From Candidatus Rokuibacteriota bacterium (GTDB lineage Bacteria; JAUVQV01), in the NCBI GenBank assembly GCA_030609125.1, contig JAUWCW010000144.1:1-5733 (forward strand): a stretch of DNA of 5,733 bases. Reading direction: 5' to 3'. The position numbers and the translations under genes are program-made. Below the pieces are notes generated by a model. It saw nothing but the letters and a program-made list of their open reading frames with translations, was not told the DNA's origin and did not search any database. Below, in pieces: positions 5,292 through 5,733 of this stretch; the stretch's first letter is position 1; each line of letters opens with the position of its first letter.

Positions 5292-5733
5292 CTAAGGCAC
5301 GGCGAGGGGAATGAAGAGCGGCTTGCCGCCGACGGTGTAGTCCCTTATGATCCGCTGACCCTCCACGGAGGTGATCCAGGCGATATAGGCCATGGCGAGG
5401 TCGTATTCGACGTGGGGCCAGCGCGCGGGGCTCACCGCCATGACCCCGTAGGGGTTGAAGAGACTCTCGTCCCCCTCCACCAGGACTTCCAGGCCTGTCT
5501 TGTCCATGTAGGCCAGGTAGGTGCCGCGGTCGGCGAGAATGTAGGCCTGCTTCTCTTCGGCAACCATGAGGGACGCCCCCATCCCCTGACCCACCGCCAG
5601 GTACCACCGTCCCCCGGGGGAGATGCCGGCCTTATCCCAGAGCCCCATCTCCTTCCTGTGGGTCCCCGAGTCGTCACCACGGGAAACGAACGGCGCCCGG
5701 CTGGAAGCGATGGCGCCAAGCGCCTTCGCCGCC
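5292..5733 (-). CDS. tupA: TupA-like tungstate ABC transporter substrate-binding protein (C-terminal part, cut by window edge)
   Basis: The frame reads in from the right edge without any stop and ends at TAG 5294-5292, giving 146 C-terminal residues; the N-terminus and signal peptide are outside the window. The protein should bind tungstate in the periplasm and deliver it to a TupB permease and TupC ATPase, for insertion into tungsto-enzymes such as formate dehydrogenase or aldehyde oxidoreductase. Recognisable TupA-family segments are SRGDDSGTH near the start of the visible part (an expected anion-binding loop), LW, GRWYLAVGQGMGASLMVAEEK, AYILADRGTYLA, LEVLVEGDESLFNPYGVMAV and AWITSVEGQRII. 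ATG 5646-5648 is internal, not the true start, because conserved sequence continues upstream of it. Related molybdate or other oxyanion binders are possible. No tupB or tupC follows: 45 nt past the stop lies the convergent malic enzyme. Confidence 0.88.
   Translation of the reverse strand, partial: AAKALGAIASSRAPFVSRGDDSGTHRKEMGLWDKAGISPGGRWYLAVGQGMGASLMVAEEKQAYILADRGTYLAYMDKTGLEVLVEGDESLFNPYGVMAVSPARWPHVEYDLAMAYIAWITSVEGQRIIRDYTVGGKPLFIPLAVP

Noticed and set aside
5292-5648. A complete 118-aa protein starting at ATG 5648 on the - strand
   Set aside because: Conserved TupA sequence, including SRGDDSGTH, continues in frame upstream to the window edge, so the ATG is internal to a longer gene.
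1-5733. Search by eye for CRISPR arrays, tRNA or rRNA genes, insertion sequence ends and retron-like or defence genes
   Set aside because: None was seen. Nearly all of the sequence is accounted for by housekeeping and metabolic genes with no long repeats.

Overview
The window is high-GC DNA (roughly two-thirds G+C by eye) with tightly packed bacterial genes and no sign of mobile DNA, CRISPR, rRNA or tRNA. The gene families and style point to an anaerobic Gram-negative bacterium, most plausibly of the old Deltaproteobacteria (Desulfobacterota-like). The hints are MEP-pathway isoprenoid genes, a fused Nnr repair enzyme followed by tsaE, a long-form malic enzyme, and a TupA-type tungstate-binding protein. 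This placement is an inference and only moderately secure.

Layout. Positions 2-70 (+) hold the last codons of an unidentified gene, whose TGA overlaps the ATG of ispD. A + strand run follows: ispD (70-756), a 130-nt gap, ispF (887-1396), a 55-nt gap, nnr (1452-3053) and tsaE (3010-3444, overlapping nnr by 44 nt). These genes make MEcPP for isoprenoids, repair damaged NAD(P)H hydrates, and help install t6A on tRNA. They look like one housekeeping transcription unit, perhaps with an internal promoter ahead of ispF.

A 77-nt gap after tsaE carries a plausible sigma70-type promoter, with a perfect 7-bp inverted repeat around its -10 element and a strong Shine-Dalgarno. It leads into a complete 574-aa malic enzyme gene (3522-5246), which links C4 acids to pyruvate. 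Only 45 nt separate this gene from the convergent 3' end of a tupA-like gene (5292-5733, - strand), cut by the right edge of the window. It encodes the C-terminal part of a periplasmic tungstate-binding protein.

I found no convincing previously undescribed system. The points most worth a second look are the operator-like dyad over the malic enzyme promoter, two mini-ORFs that bridge the gaps before ispF and nnr and end exactly on the next start codon, and a tupA gene with no tupB or tupC after it.
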